A stretch of DNA of 20,464 nucleotides from DASSKF01 sp035690725 (GTDB lineage Bacteria > Actinomycetota > Actinomycetes > Actinomycetales > Dermatophilaceae), in assembly GCA_035690725.1 (NCBI GenBank), contig DASSKF010000217.1, positions 1 to 20,464 on the forward strand, written 5' to 3'. This document shows positions 19,996 through 20,464 of the stretch, piece after piece; positions within the stretch are counted from its first letter, which is position 1; each line of letters begins with the position of its first letter. The notes under the pieces are model-generated. The model saw nothing but the letters and a program-made list of their open reading frames with translations. It was not told where the DNA came from and searched no databases. Both the position numbers and the translations under genes were made by a program.

Positions 19996-20326
19996 ACCGA
20001 TCCTTCGTGCCCGTCATGGGGGCCGGCGGCGTGGACGTCGCGCCGGCCTGTGGATGTTCCTCGCACGGGGATTCGGCACGGGGACGCCGAACGGATGGGA
20101 GGGCGCGGCGCGGCCGGTCGCACCCATCCGCTTTGCGGCCGGTCTTCGAATCCCTGGCTTGTTCACCACTGCCGGGGCAACCGGCTGGCCGGCGGTGTCA
20201 GGCCGCACCGGCCTGCTGGTGCGCCGTGCCCGCGCGGGAGGCCGGGGCAATGCCGGGCGTGGATGAGACCGAAGGCACTCAGCTGAACCGGGAGTCGCCT
20301 CGGGCCGGGCAACGACGGGTTTATCT
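19996..20326. other. Intergenic region between membrane protein and IS end
   Basis: Apart from the ECF-like promoter candidate I see no gene or structured RNA here. Open frames on both strands are Arg/Pro/Gly-rich and look like high-GC noise. Confidence 0.45.
20034..20060 (-). promoter_or_regulatory. Candidate ECF-sigma promoter of the membrane-protein gene
   Basis: On the minus strand GGAACA (20060-20055) is followed by 17 nt and CGTC (20037-20034), close to the GGAAC/CGTC or CGTT pattern of actinobacterial extracytoplasmic-function sigma factors. The ATG at 19987 is 47 nt downstream. TGGATGTTC on the plus strand occurs here (20051-20059) and again over the start codon (19987-19995), which may be chance. 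Confidence 0.35.
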
Positions 20327-20350
20327 GGCGCTCCTGACACACCCGTGGGT
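20327..20350. repeat. Putative terminal inverted repeat of an ISL3-type element
   Basis: GGCGCTCCTGACACACCCGTGGGT begins with GG and directly abuts the transposase stop, as ISL3-family ends do, and resembles the GGCTCTTCC...TGGGT type of terminus. The other end and the target duplication lie outside the window, so the exact tip is not proven. Confidence 0.4.
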
Positions 20351-20464
20351 CAGTTTCGGCCCGGGAGGACGGGTCGGTGGCCGCCGAGGGTGAGCATGGC
20401 CAGGGCGATGAGGGCCTCGGCGGTGTGGAACCCGAACGCGATCCTGGTGAGGAGCCGGATCTTG
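20350..20464 (-). CDS. ISL3-family transposase, C-terminal end (partial)
   Basis: A minus-strand frame enters from the right edge and encodes 37 residues ending at TGA (20352-20350): KIRLLTRIAFGFHTAEAL, then IALAMLTLGGHRPVLPGRN. The KIRLLTRIAFGF segment corresponds to the C-terminal KxxKRxAFGYRN part of DDE transposases of the ISL3 (IS204/IS1001/IS1096/IS1165) group, and the LTLGGHRPxLPGR tail is one I recall from actinobacterial members. The catalytic DDE residues are outside the window, so intactness cannot be judged. Confidence 0.65.
   Translation of the reverse strand, partial: KIRLLTRIAFGFHTAEALIALAMLTLGGHRPVLPGRN

Noticed and set aside
20138..20156. tRNA T-arm look-alike (TTCGAATCCC)
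   Set aside because: The flanking bases do not form a 5-bp T-stem, and no acceptor, D or anticodon arm lies upstream.

Overview
The window comes from a high-GC (roughly 70 %) actinobacterium. The evidence is GTG/TTG starts, Ala/Val/Asp-rich coding with G/C third positions, an actinobacterial-style DksA/TraR zinc-finger protein, and the C-terminus of an ISL3-type transposase. I cannot name the genus from the sequence alone.

Layout from left to right. Positions 1-115 may hold the tail of an unidentified plus-strand gene, followed by a strong hairpin (194-228). A small DksA/TraR-family regulator is on the plus strand (305-703). A short hairpin (733-755) fills the gap between it and the convergent minus-strand genes. 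About 88 % of the window (760-18815) is a two-gene minus-strand unit: a giant secreted repeat protein of about 5,560 residues, then a 460-residue secreted right-handed beta-helix protein whose GTG start overlaps the giant gene's TGA (GTGA). A low-coding stretch of about 700 bp (18816-19516) lies upstream of the giant gene. Beyond it are a four-helix membrane protein of unknown function (19517-19987, minus), an ECF-like promoter candidate, and the 3' end of an ISL3-type transposase running off the right edge.

The giant protein is the centre of interest. In order it carries: a hydrophobic export segment; a minimal metzincin (matrixin-like) domain with an intact HExxHxxGxxH site and Met-turn; a Thr/Pro/Ala/Glu-rich linker; ten tandem copies of a module of about 240 residues; a long beta-rich amphipathic stretch; a small RTX cluster; a long region of GADxFxV / LTxxxxxGLGM beta repeats with two inserted ATAAxVQ-type modules; a large C-terminal RTX array with conserved non-RTX inserts; and a C-terminal beta-sandwich-like tail. 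All its cysteines (28 by eye) occur as 14 close pairs.

The two linked genes look like a secreted, calcium-dependent cell-surface or matrix system with a built-in protease-like domain and a beta-helix partner. That role is inference. Long stretches resemble giant RTX proteins I recall from other bacteria, but I know of no assigned function. No dedicated exporter, sortase signal or anchoring domain is visible in the window.
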